Origin: Desulfatibacillum alkenivorans DSM 16219
GTDB taxonomy: Bacteria > Desulfobacterota > Desulfobacteria > Desulfobacterales > Desulfatibacillaceae
Reading direction: 5' to 3'
NCBI RefSeq assembly: GCF_900142135.1
Contig: NZ_FQZU01000045.1
Span: 1 to 43,191 of the forward strand
Length of the DNA stretch: 43,191 bases
Shown here: positions 9,104 to 21,200 of the stretch, one piece after another
How positions within the stretch are numbered: position 1 is the stretch's first letter
Layout: every line of letters starts with the position of its first letter
Program-made: the position numbers and the translations under genes
The notes under the pieces: model-generated
Told to the model about the DNA's origin: nothing
Databases searched by the model: none
What the model saw: the letters and a program-made list of their open reading frames with translations, nothing else

Positions 9104-9123
9104 GGGGGATGCTGGTTTTTTTT
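9075..9123 (+). terminator. Intrinsic terminator overlapping the ChrB-like stop codon
   Basis: A 9-bp stem (CCGGCATCC at 9075-9083 with GGATGCTGG at 9107-9115, one G-U pair) is followed directly by eight T residues. The 23-nt loop contains a smaller GGAG/CTCC stem and spans the TGA at 9101-9103. It ends the ABC/ChrB operon. Confidence 0.65.
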
Positions 9124-9287
9124 GTTTTAACTTTTCACCACCACCTTTAAAGTTTTAAAAAAAATAGCATGCTCTTAGGGAGCGCGCCTTTTTGCGGGAT
9201 GCAACAGGAGAGCTGTTTGGGCAGCCCCTTTACGTGTTGGGGCCGGCGGTTCTCCTGATTTGTCAGTTCACGCCTTGGAGGAAAGAT
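9124..9287 (+). promoter_or_regulatory. Upstream region of the giant secreted-protein operon
   Basis: This region of 164 nt begins AT-rich and becomes GC-rich. It must hold the promoter of the ~21 kb operon, but I cannot assign -35/-10 boxes with confidence. A weak 5-bp hairpin (GCCCC 9224-9228 with GGGGC 9239-9243) lies in the leader. A strong Shine-Dalgarno GGAGG (9277-9281), 6 nt before the ATG at 9288, decides the start of the next gene. No c-di-GMP riboswitch core was found. Confidence 0.35.
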
Positions 9288-12200
9288 ATGCCTCGGAAAA
9301 TATCGATATTAATTCTGATAGGTGTTGCGGCGGCCATGCTTCTGAGCCCCCAACTAGCCCAAGCCCTGCCTGGAGATATAAACGGGTCCGGCCGAGTGGA
9401 CGGGTATGATCTTATCAGTTTTGGTCTGGCCAATGGTTCTTCCTCCGGGGACGCCAACTGGAATCCGCAAGCGGACATGGATGGGAACGGCATCGTTGAC
9501 GCTGCGGACCTTGATATGCTTTCCACGCATTTTGGGCGCGTAGGCGTGTCTTACGGACTGTGGGCTGCCAATAACTATTCTGACTACTATACCACCCTCC
9601 GCAAAATTTCCGACAAGAACAACATATTGTGGGAGAAGACCGGGTTTAACTATCCCAATTTTGTCGCCCCGGATATTACGGACGGCTCAGCCTGGGTATC
9701 GGAATCCAACAACAGCCGGATATGCAAGGTAGACGGCTTTGACGGGTCCAGGCTTGTCACCGTTAATGGAGTCTACTGCCAAAAAGCCAGCGTTAACTAC
9801 AAGGACGGATCCGTGTGGATCGCGGACTCCTCGTTGAATGCAGTCGTGAGATTAGCCCCCGGCATTCCGGACGGGTACAATATTTCCACCGACACCGGGT
9901 TTCATAAAGTCATAACCGGTTTTAGCTCGCCCTACGGCATTTCGGTGGACCCTGAAGCTGGAATTGTCTGGGTTGCAGACACCAGCAATAGCCGCGTTGT
10001 CCGTTTGAATGAGGACGCAGCGGACGGCTACAATGTCGCCACCGACACAGGCAGTCATTTCGTGGTTACGAACTCCGGCGCCTCTGCGAACATGAACTGG
10101 CCCACCTGCGTTTCAGCGAATTACTCGGATGGGTCGGTTTGGGTGGCAAGCACATATAACGACAAGGTGATGAAGTTCAATTCCACAGGCGATGTCAAGC
10201 TGGTGGAGATTTCGGGATACAGCAATCCAACCTTCGTCCAGGTCAATCCCACGGACGGCAGTGTGTGGGTTATAGATGACTCGCTGGGCAAGGTGTTTCG
10301 CTACACAAAGGATGGGGCGTTAATATACGAGTATTCGGGCGTAGGCAGCGCCAAAAGTCTGGCGGTCAATCCTTTGGATGGAAGCTGCTGGGTAATGGCC
10401 AATTCAGACCCTACCATAAGACGCCTTTCCCCCAATGGCGCGCTGTTGGAAACCATGTCCGGCATTTACAGCATTAACTCTCTGGCTATTGTTCCTGATG
10501 AAACCATGTCGCGGTACCCCACGGCTGAAGCCTCTGCCAGCGAAAATGCGCCGGACCTGGGCGAGACCGTGAATTTTACCGGCGTCGGCTCGGATTCGGA
10601 CGGCCAGATTGTGAAGTATGAGTGGGACTTTGACGGGGACGGCGTATTTGATTACACCTCGACCGATACGGGATCCACGGGCCACTCCTACGACACTCCA
10701 GGCATTTACACGCCGATCTTTCGGGTGACGGATAACGAATACCTGACAGCTACGGACTGCTCTCTGGTAATCCGGGCAGGCAGTCTTACCGCAATTGCCG
10801 GAGCGGATGTTGTCACAGGGACCGCTCCGCTGACCGTGAATTTCACCGGGACGTTCATTGATCCTGTGGATGGAAAGGTGGATACCTACCAGTGGGATTT
10901 TGACGGGGACGCCGGTTTTGAATACTACAGCGAGACCACCGGCAACGTGCAGCATGTGTATAGTGAAGCAGGCGTATACAACGCTGTTTTTAAGGTTACG
11001 GACGGCGCAGCCAATGACACGGACTCCATTCAGATAATGGTTTCCCAATCGCCCCCCAAAGCCACGGCTTCAGCCGCGCCTAAATCCGGAGAGCGCCCCT
11101 TGGTGGTGAGTTTGACCGGGACTGCCACGGACGCCGACGGAAGCGTCGTCTATTACGAATGGGATTTTGACGGGGACGGGGTTTACGATTGGCAATCCAC
11201 CGTTAATGGACAGACTTCCATTACCTATTCCAATGCGGGGACATTCTCCCCTGTGTTTCGCGCCACGGACAATGACGGTCTCACGGACACGGACTCTGTG
11301 GCCATCAATGTAACCCTGATCCCGCCGGATGCAGTCATAACTTCCACGGCGACAACCGCTTACGCTCCCGGGACCATTACTTTCGGCGGAGGCTCCAGTA
11401 CGGATGCGGACGGAAGCATAGCAACCTACGAGTGGAATTTTGACGGTTCACTGGGGGATGTCGAGACGGTTTTCTTCGACAACATGGAGGCCGACAACAA
11501 TAATTGGGAAGCCGAATCCCCCTGGGCGATCGGCTCCACGGATGCCTACAGCGGCTCCAGGTGCTGGAGCACGGGCCATTACGGAAATTATGCAAATAAC
11601 TTAGACGCTGATTTGGTTTTCGGCCCCTTTGATTTTACTCAGGCCGTCACGGCGACCCTCAGCTTTATGCATCGTATGGACATGCCGGACTATGATTACG
11701 CTTACGTTTCCTACTCGCTGAATAACGGCGCAAGCTGGTCCTATATTTGGTATGATTACTGGGAGGTCTCCTCGGGTTGGCAACAGAAAGTCCTCAGTCT
11801 GGACAATTACTGCGGCAAGGATAACGTGCTGCTTAAATTCAGGTTTTACTCCAACAACACCACCACGGAGGCAACCGGTTGGTGGATTGACGACGTGGCG
11901 GTGAAAACCCGGGGATACGCCTGGACATCCACGGCCAATCCCACCATAGACCATCAGTTTGCGGAAACCGGAGATTACACCGTCAGGCTTCGGGTGACGG
12001 ATAATGACGGCTATCAGGACTACGCCCAATACAATGTGACCATAGCACCGGACAACCGGCCCATGGCGGACCTGAGCGCGGACGTGACGAGCGGCGCTCC
12101 TGGGTTGACGGTTAATTTTACCGGATCCGGGCAGGTTATAAGCGGAACCATAACGAGCTACCAGTGGAATTTTGGCGAGGAATACGTTTGGGTTGCAGAC

Positions 12201-15200
12201 TACTACGCCAATGAAGTCGTGCGCCTTTCTTCAAACAGTTCGGAAGAGTTGGCGAGAGTGGGCGGCTTTAACTCTCCATTCTCTGTGGCGGTCGATTCCA
12301 ACACCGGACGGGTGTGGGTCGCTGACTCCTATAACGACGCCCTGGTTTTGCTCAGCGCTGACGGCCGTTATGAAATTCAACGAATTACGGGATTCAACTA
12401 TCCCACATATGTGTCCGTGGACGAGTCGGACGGCTCCGCGTGGGTTATCGACTCCAGTGCAAATAAGGTTTTCAAATACTCCGTCAAGGGAGAGAAGCTG
12501 GCGGAATACGGCGGATTCAGCAGCCCCAAAATGTCCTCCCTTAATTCCTCGGACGGCTCCATCTGGATTGCGGACGGATATAATCATCGCATTGTACATC
12601 TGGACTCGACCGGAGCCTTCCTGAAATCCGTGAGGGGCTTTTCCTATCCCGAGGGAGTGGCGGTCAACCCCAATGACGGGACCATATGGGTCTCCAACAC
12701 CAGCGCCGGCAATGTCATCCGTTTGGACGCTTCGGTTCCCGACGGTTACGACATTTCTTTGGATACGGGAAAACACACGGTGGTCGGCGGGATCAGCGGT
12801 CCCTATGAAATCGTTGTGGATCCAACCGACAACACCGTTTGGGTGATTACCCCGAACGCCGACAAGCTCATTCATATATCAGCGGACGGAACCACGGAAT
12901 TGTCCAGGACCGGGAGCTTTGTCGATCCCTATTATATGGCTCTAAACTGGGAAGCCGGACAAGTTTGGGTCAGCAGCTATTACGGCAACTACGTGACCTT
13001 GCTGGATGAGGACGGCCAGGAAATCAGGCAATATACCGGATTTTATTATCCGAGGGACGTGGACGCCGCCCAGAAAGCAGGAACCATCCAAACAACCGCC
13101 AATGGCGGCAGCCAAAGTCATACATACAATTCTCCAGGCGTCTATTACGCCGCTTTGACGGTCACCACCGCGGAGGGCCTCACGTCCACGGATACCGTTC
13201 AAATTACGGTCAGAGCCTTGCCTACCGTGACCGCTGAGAGTTCGGTCGCGGCGGGATCCGCTCCCTTGGAAGTCTTTTTATCAGCAGATGCGCAGGACAT
13301 GGACGGCCCCATCGTCTTATATCAATGGGATTTTGACGGAGACGGCAGCTTTGATTACTCCTCCGCCTCCGTCAGTCCGGTGCGCCATGTTTACTCCTCG
13401 GGCGGCGTTTACAACGCAACGGTAACAGTGACGGATGCGGACGGCAATACAGCAACAGACAGCGTAACAATTACGGTAGCTGACGCTAATCCTGCCGCTT
13501 ATGCCCAGGCCGCCCCCAAAGACGGTTCTGCGCCCCTGACCGTGGCCTTTTCCGGCTCCGGCTCGGACCCCGATGGACAGATCGTCAAGTACGAATGGGA
13601 TTTTACCAGCGACGGATCTTACGAATATTCCTCCACCAGTACCGCGGCGACAAACAACGTATACAACTCGGACGGAACATATACTGCAACCTTGCGGGTG
13701 ACGGACGATGACGGCCTCACGGGGACGGATACCGTCTCCATAACGGTTTCCCAAAGCGGAACCCCGAAAGCCATGCTCGATGGAGATCCCACCCGCGGCC
13801 ATGCCTCGTTGGATGTATGCTTCTTTATCCATGGCCAGGACCCGGACGGATCGATCAGCGCCTATTCCGTGGATTTCGACGGCGACGGACAGTCAGATGC
13901 CGACTTTGCGTCTCCGCCCACGGTTTTTGGAGACGATGCGGAACTGGATTACAATAATGGAACGGCGACCGGAACTTGGGCCAGGACCACCGAGGAGGCT
14001 CATTCCGGATCCTATTCCTGGACGGATTCTCCGGATGGAGACTATGACCCCAGCACGGATTATGAACTTCAGTCTAACACCATAGACCTTTCTGCGGCGA
14101 CGGCCCCCAAACTTGTTTATTGGGAGAAGTACGCGCTTGCCGATAGCGATTATATTTATACCTATGTCTCCGGCAATGACGGCGGCTCTTGGACCCAGTT
14201 GTATTACACCGGCCATAACGTGACGCAGGGCTCCTGGACCAGGAGGGAGTTTGATTTGTCCTCCTACGCAGGTAACGCCACGGTAAAAGTCAAGTTCCGG
14301 ATTTTAACCAATGCCGGGACGACGGCCGATGGCTGGTATCTGGACGACGTCTTTGTGGGCGATTGCGTATCCCACACATACGGCGCCCCGGGGGCTTATC
14401 AGGCCATTCTTACGGTTACGGATAATGAGGCCAAAACCGCCACGGATAAGGAAGCCATAGCCGCGCTGTCCTCCAGCGACGACACATTCATCTGGGTGGC
14501 GGACACCAGCCACGATCAGGTGAAGAAATACAACCGGGAGGGGGACCTGCTGGCGACGATCACGGGATTTGACGATCCTTACGATGTAGAGGTGGACCCC
14601 TCGACCTCGAATGTATGGGTTTCGGACAGATACAAAGACCGTCTGGTATTGTTGGACGCCGGGGTCTTTGACGCCTACGACGTCAACGCAGAGTATACGA
14701 CAGACGATGTGGACGCATCCCGGTACGGAGGCGTATTCGGCTCCACGGCTGTAATCACTGCCACCGGGCGTTTTAACAACGGCCTGGATACGGGCGGCGG
14801 CGGCTACGTCCTTGTTCCATACGATCCGTCCTTTGACGTGCAATCCTTTACGTACGAGGCGTGGATTAAGCCTGTAAGCACAGGCAGGGCCCTGTTCATG
14901 AGGACCAACGCGCAAGGAGGCAACGAGTTGCTTGTCTGGCTTTATGACGCCGACACGATTCAGGTCACCTTGGATGACAGCAACTATTATTTCGACGGCT
15001 CGGGCAGCTTTTTGGACGGCTCGTATCACCATGTGGCGGTTGTGCACGATGCGGTCGCCGACACCGTGACCTGTTATGTGGACGGAACTCAATTCGGAAA
15101 TCAGAAAAGCGTATCGAAAACCCTGAACTTCTCCCGAAGCCATCTCCTGATCGGAGCTGATTTTGACGGCTATAATTCCTCCATTGGAGACTTTTACAAA

Positions 15201-18200
15201 GGTCTGATGGACGACGTCCGTTTTTGGAACGCTGCCAGATCCTCCGCAAGCATCTCTACTTATATGAATACCGAATTGAACGGAAACGAGGCCGGGCTTG
15301 TCTCGTACTGGAAAATGGAGAATTCATCGGTTCCGTTCCACAAGATTGCCACCGGCGTTGATGAGTGTCTCCGCATCTCCGTTGATCCTGCGGACGGCTC
15401 CGTGTGGGCTGCGGACCACAACCATGGCAGAGTAGTCAAGTATGACGTCAACGGCGTGCAGCAGGCCGAGGTCATTGGCCTGGGCGGTCCTGAAGGCGTG
15501 GACGTGGACCCCGTTAACCGCACTTTGTGGTTTACGGACACCGACAACGACCGGGTCATCTCCATGACAGCCGATTTCACCGGAACGGTGATTGGAGGCA
15601 TTATGGGGGCGGCTGAAGACTCTACGTCGAACGGAAATGACGCCGCAATGCTGGGGAACGCCGCCGTTAAACCCGGCCATCTTTCGAACAGTATTTACCT
15701 GGATGGATCGGGCGATTACCTGACTGTTTCGTCCGATGCTGCGTTGGATGTGCAGGATTTCACGGCGGAAGCCTGGGTTAGCAGCACAAGCGCCAACTAC
15801 CGTGCCATTTTGATGCGCGGCAATTCAAGCGGCGGAAATGAAATTTACATTGGTTTCGATAACTCCACTACCATTCTTGTTTATGTGAATGACACCTACA
15901 AGTATTTTTCCGGAGGATTCAGCATTCAGGACGGCCAGTTCCATCATATAGCCATTGTTTACGACTCCTCAGCAGGGACGATTGATTGTTATGTAGACGG
16001 GGAGGAATTCGGGAGCACAGCAACCGGCGTTTCAGGCCCCCTGAATTTTGCCGCAAGCAATTTGCTAATAGGCGCAGACTACGACGGGTATAACACTTCT
16101 ATTGGAGATTACTGGAACGGCAAACTGGATGACGTCCGCCTTTGGAACAAAACAAGGACCAAAGCCGAAATACAAAGCACAAAAAATGCGGCTCTGACGG
16201 GCTCGGAAAACGGGCTGGTCGGCTATTGGAAGATGGATGTCGAAGACTCTTCCCTCCGCTCCACGATTTATACGGGCATGGACGGTCCTGTGGACGTTTG
16301 CGCTTACCACGCGGACGGAGGCGCCTGGGCCGCGGTATGGAATGGCGATCAGTTGGTTAAATGCCAGCCTGGAAGCTCTTCCACCAGGGCCATGAACGGC
16401 TTTGATGCTGTGGCCAGCGTGTCCGTAAATCAAAATAATGGGCAGGCCTGGGCGGCGGACTATTATCAGCAGCACGTTGTTAAGGTGTCCCCCACTTACG
16501 CGGAGTTGGTGCGTAAAACCGGAATCATCAATCCTTATGATGTGGAGGTCGATCAGCAGACGGGAAACGTCTGGGTAGTGGACCACAACGGCCACGTTGT
16601 TATGGAACTCGCCCCTGACGGCACGGAGTTGCGGCGCCTCACCGGTTTATACTACCCGAGGGCCGTGTCCATAGATAATGGCTCCAAAGAAGCAGGGACT
16701 CCGCCCCAGGCGGCGGCTTCGGCCTCGCCTCTGTCGGGAGATGCGCCTTTGGACGTTTCCTTCACCGGGACGGCCACGGACGACGGCTCCATTACCTTGT
16801 ACGAGTGGGATTTTGATAATGACGGAGTCTACGATTACTCTTCGGCCTCGACCGGATCTACGTCCTTCACATACTCGGAGCCCGGATATTACAACCCGGT
16901 GCTTAGGGTGACTGATGACGACGGCATGACCGGATACAATTCCAGCGTGAGTATAGTGGTCGGTCCGCCCCGCGTGGTGTGCTCTGCAATTCCCGCTTCA
17001 GGGACGGCGCCGCTTACCACAAGGCTCAATGCCTTTGTGGTGGGCCTGGGCTTGGATGTTTACGCCCAGACCTACGAATGGGACGTGAATTCGGACGGCG
17101 TTTATGAAACCGCTCCCTCCGTTAATCCATATTACTCTCACAAGTACCAGACAGGGGCTGACTGGGTCGCCACTTGCCGGGTGACGGACAGCGAAGGCGA
17201 TGAGCATTTCGGGTCCGTTACAGTGCCCGTGGCTAAAAATCCGCCCACGGCGACCAATAATGCGACCCCGACGTCCGGAAACGCTCCCCTGACCGTTAAA
17301 CTAGACGGAGGAGGCAGCGACAGCGACGGCTCCCTGGTCCGCTTCGAGTGGGATTACGACGGGGACGGCGTCTATGACTGGGTGTCCGAAACCTCCATGG
17401 ACGCCTCTTTTACATATACAACGGCCGGAACCTACAACACGGTGTTCCGGGTGACCGATAACGAAGGCCTTACGGCCACGGCGGCAAGAACCATTACGGT
17501 CAGCGACAGCCAGGTCGCACCCATCGTAACGGCGGAGGCCAATCCGGTGGAGGGCGTTGTCAACCTGTCGGTCACGTTCACCGGCGCGGCTGTAGACCCG
17601 GATGAAGGCGTGATTTCTCTTTACGAATGGGATTTTGACGGCGACGGAACCTACGATCACAGCTCGGCGGGAGACATTGAAGCCAATCATGTATATACCG
17701 TTCCCGGTACTTACAACGCCAGGTTCAGAGCGACGGACCAGGACGGCCTGCAAGCAACGGACGATGTCTTGATCACCGTAAAGCCCGCCGGCTACCCCAC
17801 TGCGGCCGCCTGGGCGGATCCCACTTCCGGCGATATTCCTCTCACAGTAACCTTTGACGCGGAAAGCTCTTCCGACCCTGACGGCTCCATTGTCAAATAT
17901 GAATGGAGCTTCGGCGCTCCGGGCCTCTGGATCGCCTCTTTCAGCAACGACCTGGTCAAGCAGCTTAAGGGCTATTCCGTGGATAATGAGATTGGCGGCT
18001 ATGACGGGCCCTGGGATGTAGCGGTGGATCCCAACGACGGCTCCGCCTGGGTGTCCATGCGCTACTCGGACAAGGTCGTCAAGTACGATTCCAGCGGCTC
18101 CGGGGCTTTGATGGAAGTCACGGGTTTTGACGATCCGAGGGGCGTTGACGTAACGCCATCCGACAGCTCCGTGTGGATCGCCGACACATACCACGATCAG

Positions 18201-21200
18201 GTGGTGAAGTTGAACTCCAACGGCTCGGAGCTTTTGCGCATAGGCGGCTTTAACGATCCTCAATACGTCATGGTTGATCCCTGGGACGACTCCGTCTGGG
18301 TGACGGATTGGTATAATAACCGGGTCGTCAACCTGGATTCCGGCGGCGTGGTTTCCAAAACCTTCTACGGCTTTAATCGCCCCTTGGACGTGGTGCTGGA
18401 TGAACAGGACCGCTCGGTTTGGGTGTCGGATCATGACGGCGACAGGGTGGTGAAGTTCTCCGCCGGCACGCCGGCAACCTACGATTCCTACAGGCCTTAC
18501 CGGGCCGACTCCGGTCCCAACAACCTTTTTGCCAACAATGCCGGAAACGTCTCCAGCATGGCCGGCAAACTGGGGAAAGGCCTGTATGTGGACGGGTCGT
18601 ACGACTATCTGCAAATCCCCTCCAACAGCGCTTTGGATCTGTATGACTTTACGGTAGAGGCCTGGGTTGTGGCTGATTACGCCAACGCGCGCTGCTTGTA
18701 TATGCGGGGAGATAACTCGGGCGGCAATGAATTGTATTTCGGCGTTGAAGACGCCGATTCGCTCACGGCGGTCCTGGATAACGGAAGCAATATTTTCTTT
18801 GACGGCGCAGCAAACTTTACCGACGGCCAGTTTCATCACGTGGCCCTTACTTACGATGCGGACGCCCACGAATTGAAAGCCTATGTGGACGGTTTACAAT
18901 ATGGGGATACTCATCCCATAACCGCCACCCTGGACTTTGGGAACAGCGACGCGCTCATAGGCGCCGACTTTGACACCTTCAACGGGTCAGTCGGCAACTT
19001 CTGGGACGGCGTGATCGACGAGGTTCGCATCTGGAATATTGTCAGGACCCAGGAAGAGATAAACGGCGCCAAGGACGCCGAAATCGGCCGCAACGAGGCG
19101 GGCCTGATCGCTTATTACAGGATGGACGCCTACCATGCCGCCTTGGGCGGATTTAACGGCCCTCACAACATGGCGATCAACCCCGCGGATCAATCCATCT
19201 GGATTCCCGACTATTACAACAACCAGATGGTCCGGGTGAACAAGGACTGCACCCAGGAGTTGCAGCGGGTCAGCGGCTTCTCGAATCCGGTCTATTGCTA
19301 CCTTGCTCCGGGCAGCCAAAATGTGTGGGTTTCCGATTACGGGTCGGATAAGGTCCATGTGATAGATGGAGAAGGAAATTTCCTGAAAACATTCACGGGA
19401 TTTCACGACCCCTTCGGCATCGACGGATACGTCGCTCAAACGGATTATTTCTCCTCCGGCGATAGCGGGTATACAACCCATGCCTACCCGGATCTGGGCG
19501 AGTATGTGGCGACCCTGACGGTGACCGACAACGACGGGAATACGGACACGGACTCCGTGGTGATCCGCGCCGGCGTGTTCCCTGAAAGCCTGCCGGGCGC
19601 TTACCCCACCACGGGGACGGCTCCCATGACCGTGACCTTCATATCCAATGCCCACAGCCCCACGGGCACCATTGAATACTTCATGTGGGACTTCAATGGA
19701 GACGGCGTGCTGGATACCTCCACGGGCGACTGGGACAGCCGCAGGACCTCCACTCGCACCTATACCTACTCGCTGCCCGGAACCTACACCGCCTCCCTGA
19801 CGGTGACCGATAACCGCGGATACAGCGATACGGCGACAGTAACCATAAATGTGCTGCCCCCCAACGAAGACGGAGCGCCCGAGGCCTTCGCCACGGCGTC
19901 TCCCCAGGAAGGCAATTCTCCCCTGGAAGTGGAGTTTACCGGGTTCGGCAAGGATCTGGACGGCTTCATCAGGAAGTTCGAGTGGGATTTCACCACCGAC
20001 GGAACCTATGACTTCACCTCCACCACCACGGGAGCGACAACCAACATATACAACGCCGTCGGCGAGTACACGGCAACCTTGCGCGTGACGGACGACTCCG
20101 GCAAGACGGATACCGACTCCGTAAAGGTCTGGGTCAAGGAGATTGGCGCGCCCACGGCTCATGCGAATGCAACCCCCACCAGCGGGGAAACCGCTTTGGC
20201 CGTGTCCTTCAGCGGCAGCGCCGATGACGCCGGAACCATAGTCCTGTACGAGTGGGACTTTGAAGGCGACGGAACTTACGACTACTCCTCCGCCGCCAGC
20301 CCGAACACAACGCACACCTACACTGTGCCGGGCTCCTACGACGCCGTCCTGCGCGTGACGGACAACGACGGGCTGCAGGATACGGACACGGTCAATATCA
20401 ATGCCTCCGCCGGCATCACCGCTTCCTTAAGCAGGGATCAGTTCGATCCGGCCCTTGGAACGGTTTCCATTAACTCCGTCCTGACGGCCCAGTGCAAGGT
20501 GACCATATACATTAAGGACCGGGTGGGCGCCGTGGTGCGCAAGCTGGTGGATCAGGCCGTGCGCAATCCCGGATACTACTCGGACGCCTGGGACGGAAAA
20601 GACGACTCCGGCGACTTGGTCAGGTCGGGCGTGTATCTCTTTACCATCGACTATGAGGCGGGCGGCCTTTCCTATACCTATGATGTGACGGGCAACGTCA
20701 ACACCGCCTTGTACTACCCCAGCGTGACTTATCCCCCCACGTTCAACCCGTTCAGTGCGGAGACCAACTTCTTCCGCTATACCCTGGACGGCAAGTCGGA
20801 AGTCACGGTTTACATCGCGCCTTTCACCAGTGGAGCGGGAACCCGGGTGAAAACCCTGGTCATGCGCAAGCCGCAGAAGGGCGGCAGCTACGTTCTGGTA
20901 TGGGACGGCACGGACGACATCGGCAACCTGGTCGATCCGGGCAATTACGTCATAGCCGTTTTTGGCTGGCGTCTGCCGCCTAACGCCATCATCGTGAACA
21001 ACCTGCCGGTTGTGGCGGACCTGACCGTGACGCCCACCTATTTGAACCCGGATGTGTATCCCTATGATGACCAGTATCAAGCCACATTTGGATTCAATTT
21101 GTCCAAGGTTTCCGACATCACGGTGAATATTTACGACGAAGACAATTATATTGTCAGGACCATCACGGCTTCGGACGTTCCCGCGGGAGCGGTCAGCAGC

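Larger units (their letters stand above)
10515..20412 (+). repeat. Array of 16 PKD domains with four interrupted copies
   Basis: Approximate boundaries, read from the WDFDGDG (first half) and HxYxxPGxYxxxLxVTDNDG (second half) signatures. Uninterrupted copies: 10515-10785, 10783-11048, 11049-11322, 13225-13487, 13488-13760, 16701-16962, 16963-17235 (divergent), 17236-17510, 17511-17784, 19581-19872, 19873-20148, 20149-20412. Interrupted copies: 11323-11450 resuming near 11911-12050; 12050-12178 resuming 13111-13224; 13761-13920 resuming 14364-14475; 17785-17920 resuming 19446-19580. Copies differ clearly at nucleotide level, so they are not recent tandem duplications. Confidence 0.8.

Noticed and set aside
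9192-9287. Upstream TTG extension of the giant gene
   Set aside because: It has no ribosome-binding site and would hide the clear signal peptide that starts at the ATG at 9288 behind GGAGG.
9124-9287. c-di-GMP (GEMM) riboswitch ahead of the giant surface-protein gene
   Set aside because: Searched by eye because such riboswitches often precede adhesins; the conserved core segments are absent.
17301-20315. Long antisense frames (522 and 442 codons) opposite the PKD gene
   Set aside because: They mirror the repetitive GC-rich coding strand, have Arg/Gly/Val-rich sequences with no domain signature, and no ribosome-binding sites.
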